Shown piece after piece: positions 1 to 8,380 of a stretch of DNA of 64,000 nt. How positions within the stretch are numbered: position 1 is the first letter of the stretch; every line of letters starts with the position of its first letter. The stretch comes from JAACFF01 sp963701435. Lineage in GTDB: Bacteria > Chloroflexota > Anaerolineae > Promineifilales > Promineifilaceae. The position numbers and the translations under genes are program-made. The stretch spans positions 434,001 to 498,000 of the forward strand of contig CAVPAL010000007.1 in the NCBI GenBank assembly GCA_963701435.1, written 5' to 3'. The notes below the pieces were generated by a model. That model did not search any database. It saw only the letters and a program-made list of their open reading frames with translations, and was not told the DNA's origin.

Positions 1-93
1 GCAGTCGTCAACGCAAGATTATCCGCAAGACGTAGATCACGCCGAATCCACCAGATTGCTGTCTGCATCCCATTTATCCCATCTAACCTGAGA

Positions 94-1023
94 TCAAGAC
101 TTATTCAACAAATCTTTAAGCGCCGGTTTTAATTGCTCAAACTTGAATTGATACCCAGTGTCCAGCAGTTTCTGACCGGAAACGCGTCGCCCATCAAGCA
201 CCAGCGTCGAGATTTCACCTAAACCCAGCTTGAGCGCAAACGAAGGAGCGGGAATGAGCGATGGCCGGCCCATAACCGTTCCCAAGATGGAGCTAAATTG
301 TTTATTCTGCACCGGGTTAGGGGCAACCAAGTTGTAGACGCCGCTTGCTGATCTGTTTTCAACCAGATATTGAATCGCGCCGACGGCGTCATCCTCATGA
401 ATCCAGGAAAGCCATTGACGGCCGTTCCCTAAACGTCCCCCAACAAACATCTTGAATTGCAGAATGGAAATCGGCAAAGGGCCGCCATCAAGACTGAGCA
501 AAGGCCCCAGGCGTCCAACTATACGGCGCACCCCCATTGTTTCTACCGGCGCTGTCGATGGCTCCCAATCAACCGCCACTACTTCTGACAAAAACGTGTT
601 GCCGGGCGCAGAATTTTCACTTTGCAGCTCAGCGCCCGGTGGATAATAATCGATGCCAGAGGCTTGAAAAAGCAGCTTTGGTTTAACTTTAGCCTGTTCA
701 ATCGCGGCCACAAGCGCCTTTCCAGCGTTCCGGCGGCTGGCGCGGATCCGCTGTTTGCGTTCTTCATTCCAACGGCCAGGTATGGCGCCTTTGCCGGCTA
801 TGTTTTCGCCGGCAAGGTTAATGATTGCATCGGCGCCATCAACCAGGCGCCCCCAACCATCCGGCGTTTGGGCATCCCACTGCACACCTTGAACGCCCGG
901 CGGGAATTGGTACGCACCGGGATTACGGCTCAATACGCTAATATCATGCCCGTTCTTCGCCAGAACGGCCGTTAACGGCTTGCCGATCAATCCTGTTCCA
1001 CCAGTTACTATTATTCGCATCAT
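94..1023 (-). CDS. TIGR01777-type NAD(P)-binding epimerase-like SDR protein
   Basis: 309-residue extended short-chain dehydrogenase/reductase of the TIGR01777 (YfcH/SDR39U1) family; the substrate is not known for this family. The N-terminus carries the Rossmann motif GGTGLIG (about residues 8-14), followed by NLAGENI near residue 70 and ASGIDYY near residue 121, where many family members have ASAVGYYG. The C-terminal part has the usual DGRRVSGQKLLDTGYQFKF stretch. The start at 1023 is preceded by AGGAGGG about six bases upstream, so it is well supported; a second ATG follows at once. It lies downstream of the MerR-type regulator on the same strand, but a 113-bp structured element separates them, so it probably has its own promoter. 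Family call is firm; function is not. Confidence 0.88.
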   Translation of the reverse strand: MMRIIVTGGTGLIGKPLTAVLAKNGHDISVLSRNPGAYQFPPGVQGVQWDAQTPDGWGRLVDGADAIINLAGENIAGKGAIPGRWNEERKQRIRASRRNAGKALVAAIEQAKVKPKLLFQASGIDYYPPGAELQSENSAPGNTFLSEVVAVDWEPSTAPVETMGVRRIVGRLGPLLSLDGGPLPISILQFKMFVGGRLGNGRQWLSWIHEDDAVGAIQYLVENRSASGVYNLVAPNPVQNKQFSSILGTVMGRPSLIPAPSFALKLGLGEISTLVLDGRRVSGQKLLDTGYQFKFEQLKPALKDLLNKS

Positions 1024-1055
1024 TCAACCCTCCTAATTCCTTACCAGGTTGTACC

Positions 1056-1168
1056 AGGTAATCGGCAACAAGTTTTCAAAATTAGAATCGCTCTAGACGT
1101 TGCCGATTCCTCAAGGAAACCGCAGTTCAACTACTTTAGGATTTCCGAATAGATTCTGCGATTTACCT
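1056..1168. repeat. 113-bp structured intergenic element, copy 1
   Basis: Bounded by AGGTAA (1056-1061) and TTACCT (1163-1168). It holds two stem-loops: arms AATCGGCAAC / GTTGCCGATT (10 bp, perfect), then after the linker CCTCAAGGAA a second pair CCGCAG / CTGCG. The same plan, length, ends and linker occur at 51945-52056, while the stem sequences differ. The right end overlaps the stop codon of the MerR-type regulator (1167-1169). A small non-autonomous mobile element or a structured RNA would both fit. Confidence 0.6.
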
Positions 1169-2513
1169 AATTCAAGATTGGATACTCAATCGTAACAATC
1201 ATGGCGGCAAACCACTCCAGAATCACTTTGCCAAGAGTGGGGTCAAGCTGTTTATGCAACGCCAGGTTATACTGCCGTATAAATTGTTTAAGCTGGTTAA
1301 TTGGAATGCGATAATTAACCATCAACCCTTCTACCCAACGAATATCTATTCCGATAAATGACAAATCTCCCAGCGCAAGCGCAGCGCTGATACTTTGCGT
1401 CATAGCGGCAACTGCAGTGGAAATTGATTGCGGGTCCGTCTCCGTTTGCTGTATTAGGGACCAGACTTCCGCCTCCACAGCAGCTGCATGGTCCTGAAAA
1501 TGAGCTGAAGCTTGCGTATAATCTGCTGAAATAGTCACAATTTTCGGCGTGGGGCGCGGCGCTTCAATCAGGGCTGCCACCGCATACAGCGCCTCATCCA
1601 GACTTTTGCCCAAAAAATGACCGGGTATACGCTCTCGAAGCTGGGGAATCTGGTTAAAAATCATTCCGCCATAGGCGAACGTTATTCCTTGAGTCTCTGC
1701 AATTTTAGCAACCTTAACCAGATTAGCAGCCGTGTGAAGTAATTGGGCGGAAAGGATCATTAGATCAGGTTCTGTTTGACGGATCGTTTTCTCCATTCTT
1801 TCAGCGGGAACGTTCCTGCCAAGATAGACGACATCCCATCCCTGACGGCGTAAAAGCACGGTCAAAAGTAAAATACTGAAGGTATGGTCATCTTCCGGCG
1901 CGCAAGCCACAATGATGCGCTGAGGCCGCGAGGGCAGCGGCATCCCGGCCAATAAGGCGTCTAACCGGCGAATGGCCAGTGCGGAAGCAAAATGTTCTTG
2001 CTGCACAGTGATTTTGCCTTGATACCAACCAGTACCAATTTCTGCCAAGCCTTTTTGGAGAATTTCCAGGCAAACAACTTCAACCGGATAATAAGAAAAC
2101 GCCTGTGTCAACAAATTTTCGGCCTGACGCTCGTTAAAATCTATGCAAGCAGCTTTCCAGGATTCCCGAATCGCAGCAATATTGTCGCCCAGAGGAACGG
2201 CCGTTTCTGCATAGGTATCGCGCACAGCACGAAGCTCCGTACTGGCGCGATCCAACGGATCTTCGCCCTCCGATTCCAGCGAATTCCACAACTTTACCGC
2301 TCTGCTAATACTCAAGCCTTCGTCCTGGCGCGCCAGAAGCCACTTAAGTATTTCAACATCTTGTTTTGAGTAAACACGATGTCCACCCTTGGTCCTTTTT
2401 GGATTTGGCAAACCATATCGTCGCTCCCAGGCGCGCAGGGTATCCGGTTTTAAGCCCGTCTGCTGTACCACCGCCTTTAAATTATATGTACCCACTCCAT
2501 TACTTATCGTCAT
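1167..2513 (-). CDS. CarH/LitR-like MerR-family B12-binding regulator
   Basis: 448 residues. An N-terminal MerR winged helix (residues about 9-75, with RAWERRYGLP and KGGHRVYS) is followed by a helical cobalamin-binding bundle and a Rossmann-like B12 domain (about 198-320). Aligned by eye with Thermus CarH, it keeps the adenosyl-pocket Trp (W163), the Glu-His pair (E173, H174) and the lower cobalt-ligand His (H210). The residue after the Trp, the light-state ligand His132 in Thermus CarH, is Tyr (Y164). A helical C-terminal extension of about 115 residues is not typical of CarH. GAGGAAG precedes the start. It is divergent from crtB, the expected target of a light-sensing B12 repressor of carotenoid genes. 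Light sensing is inferred. Confidence 0.85.
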   Translation of the reverse strand: MTISNGVGTYNLKAVVQQTGLKPDTLRAWERRYGLPNPKRTKGGHRVYSKQDVEILKWLLARQDEGLSISRAVKLWNSLESEGEDPLDRASTELRAVRDTYAETAVPLGDNIAAIRESWKAACIDFNERQAENLLTQAFSYYPVEVVCLEILQKGLAEIGTGWYQGKITVQQEHFASALAIRRLDALLAGMPLPSRPQRIIVACAPEDDHTFSILLLTVLLRRQGWDVVYLGRNVPAERMEKTIRQTEPDLMILSAQLLHTAANLVKVAKIAETQGITFAYGGMIFNQIPQLRERIPGHFLGKSLDEALYAVAALIEAPRPTPKIVTISADYTQASAHFQDHAAAVEAEVWSLIQQTETDPQSISTAVAAMTQSISAALALGDLSFIGIDIRWVEGLMVNYRIPINQLKQFIRQYNLALHKQLDPTLGKVILEWFAAMIVTIEYPILN

Positions 2514-2576
2514 TTTTTATACTTCCTCACAGGCTGAGATCGAACTTTTTATTATGTCCAGAATTTGATACAATAT

Positions 2577-2605
2577 AATTTAACATGATCTAGACAAATT
2601 GTCAA
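2577..2605 (-). promoter_or_regulatory. Predicted sigma70 promoter of the MerR/B12 regulator
   Basis: Read on the minus strand: TTGACA (2605-2600), a 17-base spacer, then TAAATT (2582-2577). The -35 overlaps the odd-centred palindrome GACAAATTGTC (2593-2603), a candidate operator for autoregulation. Confidence 0.5.
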
Positions 2606-2624
2606 CTTTTTTCTGTGCAATTAC

Positions 2625-2653
2625 TTGACAAACTACAAAAACTTGTGTTAACA
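2625..2653 (+). promoter_or_regulatory. Predicted sigma70 promoter of crtB
   Basis: TTGACA (2625-2630), a 17-base spacer and TTAACA (2648-2653), about 70 bases upstream of the crtB start. The palindrome GACAAATTGTC at 2593-2603 lies about 21 bases upstream, and ACAA repeats run through the spacer. This is the expected place for a CarH-type operator acting on both divergent genes. Confidence 0.5.
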
Positions 2654-2722
2654 TAGTATGAAGATTGATTTCCGAACAAAAATCTTTTGCAAATTATCTA
2701 CAAAAAAAGGTGAGGGAAACAA

Positions 2723-3763
2723 ATGACTGTATTTACACATAAATGGGAAGATTCTTTATTTTCACTCGCATACGAAGGAATTCAATCAGCCTATGATGGC
2801 ATTCATTCCGTCGCATCATCAATTACAACCAATCATGCTTTCACGCAAGTAGATAAAGATTATCAGAAAACGTTACAACAAGCGTATGCACATTGCGAGG
2901 AGTTAACGGCCGTTCACAGTCGATCCTTCTATATGGCCTCCAGCATGCTGCCCCAGGATAAGCGGCGGGCCGTACGTGCGCTTTATGCATTCTGCCGCAT
3001 TACAGATGATATTGTTGATCAACCTCAAGGGGACATAACCGAAGAGTTAAGCGCCTGGCGCTCAGCAGCTCTCTCTCCCCATCCGTCAAGCGATAATTTG
3101 GTCGCAGTTGCATGGGCAGATACATGCCTGCGTTACAATATACCCATAAAATATGCTGAACAGTTGATGAACGGCGTAGCCCGCGATACTTTTCAATCAC
3201 GTTATGATACCTTTGACGAATTAGCATCCTATTCGTATGGCGTGGCGTCAACGGTTGGATTAATGAGTATGCACATTATCGGTTTTACCGGGCCGGAGTC
3301 GATTCCCTACGCGAATAAACTAGGTGTGGCTTTACAGGTTACAAATATATTGCGGGACGTTGGTGATGATTGGCGCAACGGCCGTCTCTATCTCCCCCAG
3401 GAAGAGTTACATGCTTTTGGTTTAAGTGAAGCTGATATTGACGCCGCAGTCAAAACAGGTCATATCACAAATCGCTGGCGTGAATTCATGCGTTTTCAGA
3501 TTATCCGCAACCGTCAACTCTATCAGGAAGCATGGCCGGGTATCGGTGCATTGCATAAAGACGGCCGTCTCGCCATTGGCGCCGCCTCCGGGCTATATCG
3601 CGGCATTTTAGATGACATCGAAGCAAACGATTATGATGTATTTTCACGTCGCGCCCACATTTCAACCTGGGGAAAATTACGCCGCATGCCCGGAATCTGG
3701 TGGCGGACGCGTGAGTTTTCACTCGGTGACCCTCTAGAAATAAAACTTCCGGCATTTTCGTAA
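2723..3763 (+). CDS. crtB: Phytoene synthase
   Basis: 346-residue trans-isoprenyl diphosphate synthase that joins two geranylgeranyl diphosphates into phytoene, the first committed carotenoid step. Both Asp-rich, Mg-diphosphate-binding motifs are present: DDIVD at 95-99 and DVGDD at 212-216 within NILRDVGDDWRNGRLYLP. HSRSFYMAS near residue 65 is typical of the family. The first 50 or so residues form an extension without known motifs. AGGTGAGGG lies just upstream of the ATG. It is divergent from a CarH-like regulator, which supports carotenogenesis rather than hopanoid/squalene synthesis. No other crt gene is in the window. Confidence 0.9.
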   Translation: MTVFTHKWEDSLFSLAYEGIQSAYDGIHSVASSITTNHAFTQVDKDYQKTLQQAYAHCEELTAVHSRSFYMASSMLPQDKRRAVRALYAFCRITDDIVDQPQGDITEELSAWRSAALSPHPSSDNLVAVAWADTCLRYNIPIKYAEQLMNGVARDTFQSRYDTFDELASYSYGVASTVGLMSMHIIGFTGPESIPYANKLGVALQVTNILRDVGDDWRNGRLYLPQEELHAFGLSEADIDAAVKTGHITNRWREFMRFQIIRNRQLYQEAWPGIGALHKDGRLAIGAASGLYRGILDDIEANDYDVFSRRAHISTWGKLRRMPGIWWRTREFSLGDPLEIKLPAFS

Positions 3764-3875
3764 CTGGACACTGGCGTTTTTTATTTTACCAGAGGAGGCC
3801 TGTCACTTTTTGCCATTAAGGACAATCGCTTACCGGGTGAACCTGACAGATCTAGCAGTATAGTTACAGCATTTC

Positions 3876-3915
3876 AAAGCGCGGGGGAGATTATGATCTT
3901 CTCCGCGCTTTTATT
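3876..3915 (+). terminator. Rho-independent terminator after crtB
   Basis: Arms AAAGCGCGG...GGAGA and TCTTCTCCGCGCTTT around a short loop, then a T-rich tail. It lies in the 268-bp gap between crtB and the histidine kinase and closes a monocistronic crtB unit. Confidence 0.7.
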
Positions 3916-4031
3916 ATGAATTTTACAACCTCTCCACGCCCTTTTTGCAATAAAACGATCAACTTTGCCCGCAATCATCTCATTTATATTACAATATATA
4001 AAACCGTCAAAATCTTGATAGGAACAATGTC

Positions 4032-6158
4032 ATGGAAAAAATCAAAATTTGGCTTGCCCCGCCCCGTTTTGACAGTCTCGAAAAAACCAACCAGGCTTTT
4101 GTCCTCAATATCCTGCTGCTTGCGTCATTATTGGGCGTAACATTATTTATGACAGCCGTGCTGGTATTGGCGCCGGGACAACATGACCGCATCCCTTTAG
4201 CAATTTGGCTTGTCCCAATCATCCTCATTACCCGGAGTATCATGAAACAGGGGTACGTGCGGCAGGCAAGCTTGCTTTTTATTCTTGGATTATGGCTTGT
4301 CATGATAATTGGCGCCTTAACGGCAGGGGGGGTTGCAACAGGTTCGTTCAGCGGATTTATCTTAATTGTTGTATTAGCGGGTCTTTTGATTAGCTATCGT
4401 ACAGCCGTTTTGTTCATAATTATCAACAGCTTGCTTGGCCTTTTTTTTGTCCTCGCCAATGATACCTTGATTGCAAGCTGGAAAATCAGTACTTTATCGC
4501 CAACTTCACTTTGGTTAGCCCACATCAGTTATTATATTGTGATTATTGCAACGGCTTACCTTTACACCTCGCGCGTCAATCTGGCTTTGCAGCACGCCCA
4601 GGAAGAACTTCAAGAACGGCAGCGCAGTGAATCGGCGCTGCGGGCCAGTGAAGAACGCTACAGAAATCTGGTTGAAAGCGCTCACGATATTGTGTTCACG
4701 TTGGATAATCACGCTATGTTGACTTCATTAAATCCAGCTTTTGAATTTATCACAGGCTGGGCGCGTCAGGATTGGCTCGGAAAACCATTGCAACCATTGG
4801 TACATGCCAATGAATTGCCCCTTGCGCTTGAAAAGTTTAACGAGTTACGATACAACCATTCCGCTGTTGCCCAAATGGAAATATTGATTCGTACTGCACA
4901 TAATGATTATCGACTCTTTGAATTAAGCGCGACGCCACAGATAAAGGATTCAGAATTTATGGGCGTGCTTGGAATTGCCCGTGACATCACAGAACGTAAG
5001 CAAACCGAAAAATTGCTGCGACAAGCTCAAAAATTAGACAGCTTAGGATTGCTGGCTGGCGGCGTGGCCCATGATTTTAATAACTTGCTGGTTGCTATGC
5101 TGGGACAAACCTCGCTTGCTTTGAACAAACTGCCCAACGGACACCCGGCGCGCGAGGCAATTCAAAAAGCTGCCAACGCCGCGCAGCGCGGCGCCGATCT
5201 CACCCGTCAACTTCTGGCCTATTCCGGTCATAGTCAATTCGAAGTCCTTCCAATTAACTTAAACCATTTGATAGAAGAGAATTTGCACTTGCTTTCTGTA
5301 GCCGTTCCCAAAGACGTATTTTTACAGACGGCCCTTATGCCATCTTTGCCCTTTATCGAAGCCGACACAGGTCAGATGCAACAAGTAATCATGAATTTAA
5401 TCATCAATGCGGTGCAGGCAATTGGAAATGAACCCGGGACAATCACCATCTCGACAGGCATCAAACAAATTTCCCCGTCTGATACTCAATACTGGCAGCG
5501 CACAGGCCGTCCGCTGGCAGTTGGAAAATATGTATCATTGCAGGTACACGATACCGGCATTGGTATAGATGCGGATACACAGGCGCGGATTTTTGAACCA
5601 TTTTTTACAACAAAACAACAAGGACATGGGTTGGGACTGGCGGCTGTATTGGGTATTGTGCGCGGGCATTTTGGCGGAATCCGTGTTTACAGTGAAACCG
5701 GGCGCGGGACGCTTTTTCGGCTGTTGTTTCCGTTAAGTGAATCGCTGCCCAAATTGGAAAACAAGTCAATGACAAAACATTCTTCCATGGAAAAAGGCGT
5801 CGTATTAATTATTGATGATGAAATTTTGGTTTTGGAGGCAGTATCTGACATTTTAACGTCTGCAGGCTTTAAAATCTTAACTGCCTCAAGCGGACAGGAA
5901 GGCATAGCGCTGTTTAAAGTACACTGTGAAAAAATCAAATTGGTATTATTGGATCTTTCAATGCCGGATATGGACGGTGTAGAAACCTTTTCTGCCCTGA
6001 AAAAAGTAGATCCGGAGATTCGGGTGATTCTTTCTTCCGGCTACCACCAGGAGGAAGCAACCCGACAGTTTCTGGGTCAGGGATTGACAGGTTTTTTGCA
6101 AAAGCCGTATAGTTTTGACACCCTCACCGCTAAAATTCAGGAATATATGGAAAGTTAG
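4032..6158 (+). CDS. Hybrid sensor histidine kinase (membrane, PAS, HisKA, HATPase, receiver)
   Basis: 708 residues. Five or six hydrophobic segments fill residues 25-180, followed by a short coiled coil, a PAS domain (about 205-325, ending GIARDITERK) and a HisKA domain with phospho-acceptor H347 in HDFNNLL. The HATPase has an N box (NLIINAVQA), G1 (DTGIGID), F box (FEPFFTTK) and G2 (GHGLGLA). The C-terminal receiver (about 595-708) has the acidic pair IIDDE, phospho-acceptor D641 in LLDLSMPDMDG and the Lys in QKPYS. The start ATG at 4032 follows AGGA by eight bases. No response regulator is adjacent, so the output is unknown. The ACGGCCGT octamer, frequent elsewhere, is absent from this gene. 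Confidence 0.93.
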   Translation: MEKIKIWLAPPRFDSLEKTNQAFVLNILLLASLLGVTLFMTAVLVLAPGQHDRIPLAIWLVPIILITRSIMKQGYVRQASLLFILGLWLVMIIGALTAGGVATGSFSGFILIVVLAGLLISYRTAVLFIIINSLLGLFFVLANDTLIASWKISTLSPTSLWLAHISYYIVIIATAYLYTSRVNLALQHAQEELQERQRSESALRASEERYRNLVESAHDIVFTLDNHAMLTSLNPAFEFITGWARQDWLGKPLQPLVHANELPLALEKFNELRYNHSAVAQMEILIRTAHNDYRLFELSATPQIKDSEFMGVLGIARDITERKQTEKLLRQAQKLDSLGLLAGGVAHDFNNLLVAMLGQTSLALNKLPNGHPAREAIQKAANAAQRGADLTRQLLAYSGHSQFEVLPINLNHLIEENLHLLSVAVPKDVFLQTALMPSLPFIEADTGQMQQVIMNLIINAVQAIGNEPGTITISTGIKQISPSDTQYWQRTGRPLAVGKYVSLQVHDTGIGIDADTQARIFEPFFTTKQQGHGLGLAAVLGIVRGHFGGIRVYSETGRGTLFRLLFPLSESLPKLENKSMTKHSSMEKGVVLIIDDEILVLEAVSDILTSAGFKILTASSGQEGIALFKVHCEKIKLVLLDLSMPDMDGVETFSALKKVDPEIRVILSSGYHQEEATRQFLGQGLTGFLQKPYSFDTLTAKIQEYMES

Positions 6159-6282
6159 TATCTTGCTTTGTTTTGTGTACTAGAATTTTTTTCTCGCGCA
6201 TTTCACGAAGTCGCACGAATTCAGATCAACGTAATTTTTGAAATCTATGGCATGCGCGTCAAAATTTTTCTGGAGAGATTGG

Positions 6283-7122
6283 CTATTTTTCAAAAATTTT
6301 CTGTCGCTGGATTTCATATAGAACTATCGCAGCCGCTGCATTAACTGAATAGGAATCGATGCCGGCAACCATAGGGATTGTGAGCCGCATGTTCAACTTG
6401 GCCAGTAAATCTATTGGCAAACCCGATGCTTCACTGCCCATAAAAACAGCTAAACGATCACGATTGAGCGGCGCGCTTGGCAGCGGAATTCCGCCGGTAA
6501 CGGCCGTTCCCAGCGTCCATACATCTTGCTCATGACAATCCTGTAAAATAACCTCATAAGATTCTACACGCAAAATGGGCAGCTTAAACAAACTGCCCAT
6601 CGTTGTGCGCAGCGTCTTGGGGTGAAACGGGTCGCTGCCTCCCACGCAAATAAAACCCGCTGCGCCGCCCGCCAGCGCAGAGCGAATCATGGCGCCCAAA
6701 TTACCCGGATCAACGACATCCACAGCAGCCAAAAAAACAATCGGTTTGCGTCGGCAGTTTTTGATCATTGATGCAAGATTTGGCTGGGGCGGCAGAGCGA
6801 CCAGACCCAAAATTGCGCCTAGATCGCGCCCGCCGGTCAATTCGAAGAGTACTTCATCCGGAATCTCAGTTAGCCGGCAGCCGCCGGCGCGCAAACCAGC
6901 CAGCAAATCTTGAATGCGTGGCTCAGAACTACGCCAAAAGCCGGTACCAACTACCGCCCGCTGCACCTGGATACCGGCGCGCAGCGCCCGCTCATGCAGT
7001 CGGGTACCTTCAATCGAAAAGCAGCCGATTTGGGCGCGTCCGCGCGCCGTCGCCGCCCGCCGAATCATCTCTACCTCGCCGCGCCATGCATTTGAATTCG
7101 AGCTTGTTTTCTGGTCGTTCAT
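6283..7122 (-). CDS. TrmH/SpoU-family RNA 2'-O-ribose methyltransferase
   Basis: 279 residues, SPOUT fold. An N-terminal substrate-binding domain (about 1-105) precedes the methyltransferase domain with the three family motifs: DPGNLGAMIRSA (about 137-148), FMGSEASGLP and IPMVAGIDSYSVNAAAA. It probably methylates a ribose in 23S rRNA or tRNA using S-adenosylmethionine; the exact site cannot be told from sequence. No clear Shine-Dalgarno is seen at 7122, and the in-frame Met at residue 19 is an alternative start. It stands alone between the histidine kinase and hslO. Confidence 0.87.
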   Translation of the reverse strand: MNDQKTSSNSNAWRGEVEMIRRAATARGRAQIGCFSIEGTRLHERALRAGIQVQRAVVGTGFWRSSEPRIQDLLAGLRAGGCRLTEIPDEVLFELTGGRDLGAILGLVALPPQPNLASMIKNCRRKPIVFLAAVDVVDPGNLGAMIRSALAGGAAGFICVGGSDPFHPKTLRTTMGSLFKLPILRVESYEVILQDCHEQDVWTLGTAVTGGIPLPSAPLNRDRLAVFMGSEASGLPIDLLAKLNMRLTIPMVAGIDSYSVNAAAAIVLYEIQRQKIFEK

Positions 7123-7459
7123 TATCGGGCGCCATTCTCTTGGCGCGCAGGATTTATCCGTGCGCGCTCCAGGGAAATTGAGTCTGTGTCATTGTCATAT
7201 TTAGCGTGCATGTCAACCCAATTCCTAAATTGTACCCCCATTTTTTCGCAACCTTCCACATAGTTGCATACTGAATGCTGCTTTTCAGGGTGTTTTCACT
7301 TTCAAGTAGCATATAATATTGATCAAAAGTCATCACGCTGTGCAACAACAATAAAACACACAAAGGACACCACCTATGATCAAACAAACGATGCCACCAA
7401 ACTCTTTCCCTGCTCGCAGCGGATAGTCAATAGGCAAATTTCAATTAGGAGACAACTCT
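7123..7459. other. Intergenic region upstream of hslO
   Basis: 337 bp between two divergent genes. A good -10 hexamer TATAAT is at 7312-7317 in the direction of hslO, with no convincing -35; the leader would be about 135 nt. A minus-strand open frame of 77 codons runs through it but looks like chance. No repeat or RNA gene was recognised. Confidence 0.5.
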
Positions 7460-8335
7460 ATGCAAGATTATCTTGTACGCGTCATCGCCAAAGAGGCCGG
7501 CATTCGCGGTCTTGCTTGTATGACAACAGAGCTGGTTAACGAAGCGCGCGAGCGGCATCAAACTTCTCCAGGCGCAAGCGTCATTCTTGCTCGCGCCTTG
7601 ACAGGAGCCGCTTTAATGGGTGCATTGCTGAAGGTGCGGCAGCGTGTCGCGCTAAAATTTGAAGGCAGCGGCCCAATTCGGAAAGTGATCACCGAATCAG
7701 ACAGTTATGGTAAAGTTCGCGGGTACACGGCCGTTCCCAATGCCGTCATCCCCCCATATCAGAACAGTTATGATGTGGTCAGCGGCCTGGGCCAGGCGGG
7801 ATTATTAACCGTCGTCAAAGATTTACGCCTGAAAGAACTGGCAGAAGGCATCGTGCCTCTGGCGACAAGCGACATTGCAGGCGACCTGACCGCGTACCTG
7901 GAACAATCTGAACAAATCCCTTCTGAGGTTGCTATTGGTGAAGTCATGGAAATGGATGGCAGCATCGCAGTATCCGGCGGGCTGCTGGTACAGGCTTTGC
8001 CGCCCTATACAGAAAACAATGTGGATCTAATCAGAGAACGTCTGCAGGAACTACCGCCGCTGAGCGCCCTGCTGCAAAGCGGTAAAACGCCGCAAGATAT
8101 TTTGGCGCTAACATTTGAGGGCATCACTTATGAACTGCTGGAAGAACGGTCACTCCAATTCAAATGCACTTGCAGTCGCGAACGCAGCCGCTTTGCCCTG
8201 TATACCTTGGGCGTTGAGGAACTAAACAATATTCTGAAAACAGAAGGTCAGGCCATGATCGACTGCCATTTTTGCCATAAGCAGTATATTTTTGAACGCG
8301 AAGAGTTGGAAACAATTCGGGACGCTGTTAGGTAA
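7460..8335 (+). CDS. hslO: Hsp33 redox-regulated chaperone
   Basis: 291 residues, the usual length for Hsp33, a cytosolic holdase activated by oxidation and heat. The N-terminal domain is full length; the C-terminal redox switch has the four zinc-binding cysteines as CxC (C236, C238) and CxxC (C269, C272). AGGAGA precedes the ATG at 7460. Two ACGGCCGT-free stretches flank one octamer inside the gene. It appears monocistronic. Confidence 0.95.
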   Translation: MQDYLVRVIAKEAGIRGLACMTTELVNEARERHQTSPGASVILARALTGAALMGALLKVRQRVALKFEGSGPIRKVITESDSYGKVRGYTAVPNAVIPPYQNSYDVVSGLGQAGLLTVVKDLRLKELAEGIVPLATSDIAGDLTAYLEQSEQIPSEVAIGEVMEMDGSIAVSGGLLVQALPPYTENNVDLIRERLQELPPLSALLQSGKTPQDILALTFEGITYELLEERSLQFKCTCSRERSRFALYTLGVEELNNILKTEGQAMIDCHFCHKQYIFEREELETIRDAVR

Positions 8336-8380
8336 GTATACAGTTAGACCTGTCAGGTTTTGAATAAGACCTTAGTTTGA

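Noticed and set aside
1..93. Short open frames at the left edge that could be the end of a plus-strand gene (stop at 33-35 or 89-91).
   Set aside because: Too short to recognise, and the frames give no family signature.
7154..7387. 77-codon minus-strand frame in the hslO upstream region.
   Set aside because: No Shine-Dalgarno, no family resemblance, and it overlaps the likely hslO promoter.
8320..8375. AGGTAA and ACCTGTCAGGT after hslO as a further copy of the 112-bp element or a terminator.
   Set aside because: Neither the stems nor the CCTCAAGGAA linker are present, and the short palindrome has no T-run pairing.
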